14,171 nt of DNA, from assembly GCA_947380655.1 (NCBI GenBank), contig CANCRX010000076.1:1-14171 (forward strand). The letters run 5' to 3'. This stretch comes from Alcaligenaceae bacterium (GTDB taxonomy: Bacteria; Pseudomonadota; Gammaproteobacteria; Burkholderiales; Burkholderiaceae_B). The notes under the pieces were generated by a model. The model saw only the letters and a list, made by a program, of their open reading frames with translations. It was not told the DNA's origin and did not search any database. Positions 13,970 to 14,171 of this stretch are shown here, one piece after another. Positions within the stretch are counted from its first letter, which is position 1, and each line of letters starts with the position of its first letter. Position numbers and translations under genes: made by a program.

Positions 13970-14171
13970 TGTTGGGAACTGCGCCGACCACGCAATCGCG
14001 CTGGGCGTATCTCAAGCTGATTCTGTGCGCGCTGTTCTGGGGCGGTACATTTATTGCAGGACGCATGACAGCTCAAAGTATGCCGCACATGACCATCGCG
14101 ACAGGTCGGTTCGTGGTTGCAGCCGTGATCTTAATAATCGTTGCCTATCGGGTGGAAGGCGGATTACCCAA
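13969..14171 (+). CDS. EamA/DMT-family transporter, N-terminal part (partial, 3' end outside window)
   Basis: Only the first 67 codons are present. The frame shows one hydrophobic helix, WAYLKLILCALFWGGTFIAG, whose FWGGTF motif is typical of EamA-domain drug/metabolite transporters (10 membrane helices in full length). A second helix FVVAAVILIIVAYRV follows after TIATGRF. Such proteins export amino acids or other metabolites across the inner membrane; the substrate is not visible. GTG at 13969 overlaps the dehydrogenase stop by one base and is the likely start; TTG at 13972 is an alternative. The overlap indicates co-translation with the dehydrogenase. Confidence 0.85.
   Translation, partial: MLGTAPTTQSRWAYLKLILCALFWGGTFIAGRMTAQSMPHMTIATGRFVVAAVILIIVAYRVEGGLP

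Noticed and set aside
1..14171. Mobile elements, CRISPR arrays, tRNA or rRNA genes, toxin-antitoxin or phage-defence genes
   Set aside because: I found no transposase, integrase, regularly spaced repeat, tRNA-like cloverleaf or defence-family motif; nearly all of the window is filled by the metabolic, translation and transport genes listed.

Overview
The window looks like chromosomal DNA of a betaproteobacterium, most likely in the order Burkholderiales. Evidence for this is the DUF2863 gene (a family I know from betaproteobacteria), the adjacent EarP/EF-P pair of the arginine-rhamnosylation type, the DUF1178 plus YkgJ-type cysteine-cluster pair, and moderate base composition. I cannot fix a genus. 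I see no tRNA, rRNA, CRISPR array, insertion sequence or prophage gene; this is mostly ordinary core-genome content.

Plus-strand block, 1-3785. The window opens inside the 3' end of an aconitase gene (acnA type). A DUF2863 gene follows, then earP only 2 bases after it, then efp. EarP is the glycosyltransferase that puts rhamnose on Arg32 of EF-P, and the EF-P here has arginine at residue 32, so enzyme and substrate are encoded side by side. The efp leader contains one anti-Shine-Dalgarno-like element that could pair with either of two downstream copies of the same hexamer. The block ends with a long hairpin and a clear intrinsic terminator.

Minus-strand block, 12852 down to 3817. Reading in the direction of transcription: a CorA-family metal channel, an A+T-rich gap, an exported staphylococcal-nuclease-like protein, then a peptide-type ABC importer. 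The importer consists of a lipoprotein/C-terminally anchored substrate-binding protein, a YejB/DppB-like permease, and one 1058-residue polypeptide that fuses a YejE/DppC-like permease to both ATPase domains (YejF-like). Nuclease to binding protein and binding protein to permease overlap, and permease to fusion are 5 bases apart, so these four genes look like one translationally coupled operon. A DUF1178 gene and a small YkgJ-type cysteine-cluster gene follow with no terminator visible between them and the transporter.

Plus-strand block, 13022-14171. A D-2-hydroxyacid dehydrogenase gene diverges from corA, and the start of an EamA/DMT-family membrane transporter overlaps its stop codon and runs off the window.

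The items most worth a second look are the compact importer (two ABC domains fused to one permease that has extra N-terminal helices, with a doubly anchored binding protein), its coupling to an exported nuclease, and the possible RNA switch in the efp leader. None of these is proven by the sequence alone.
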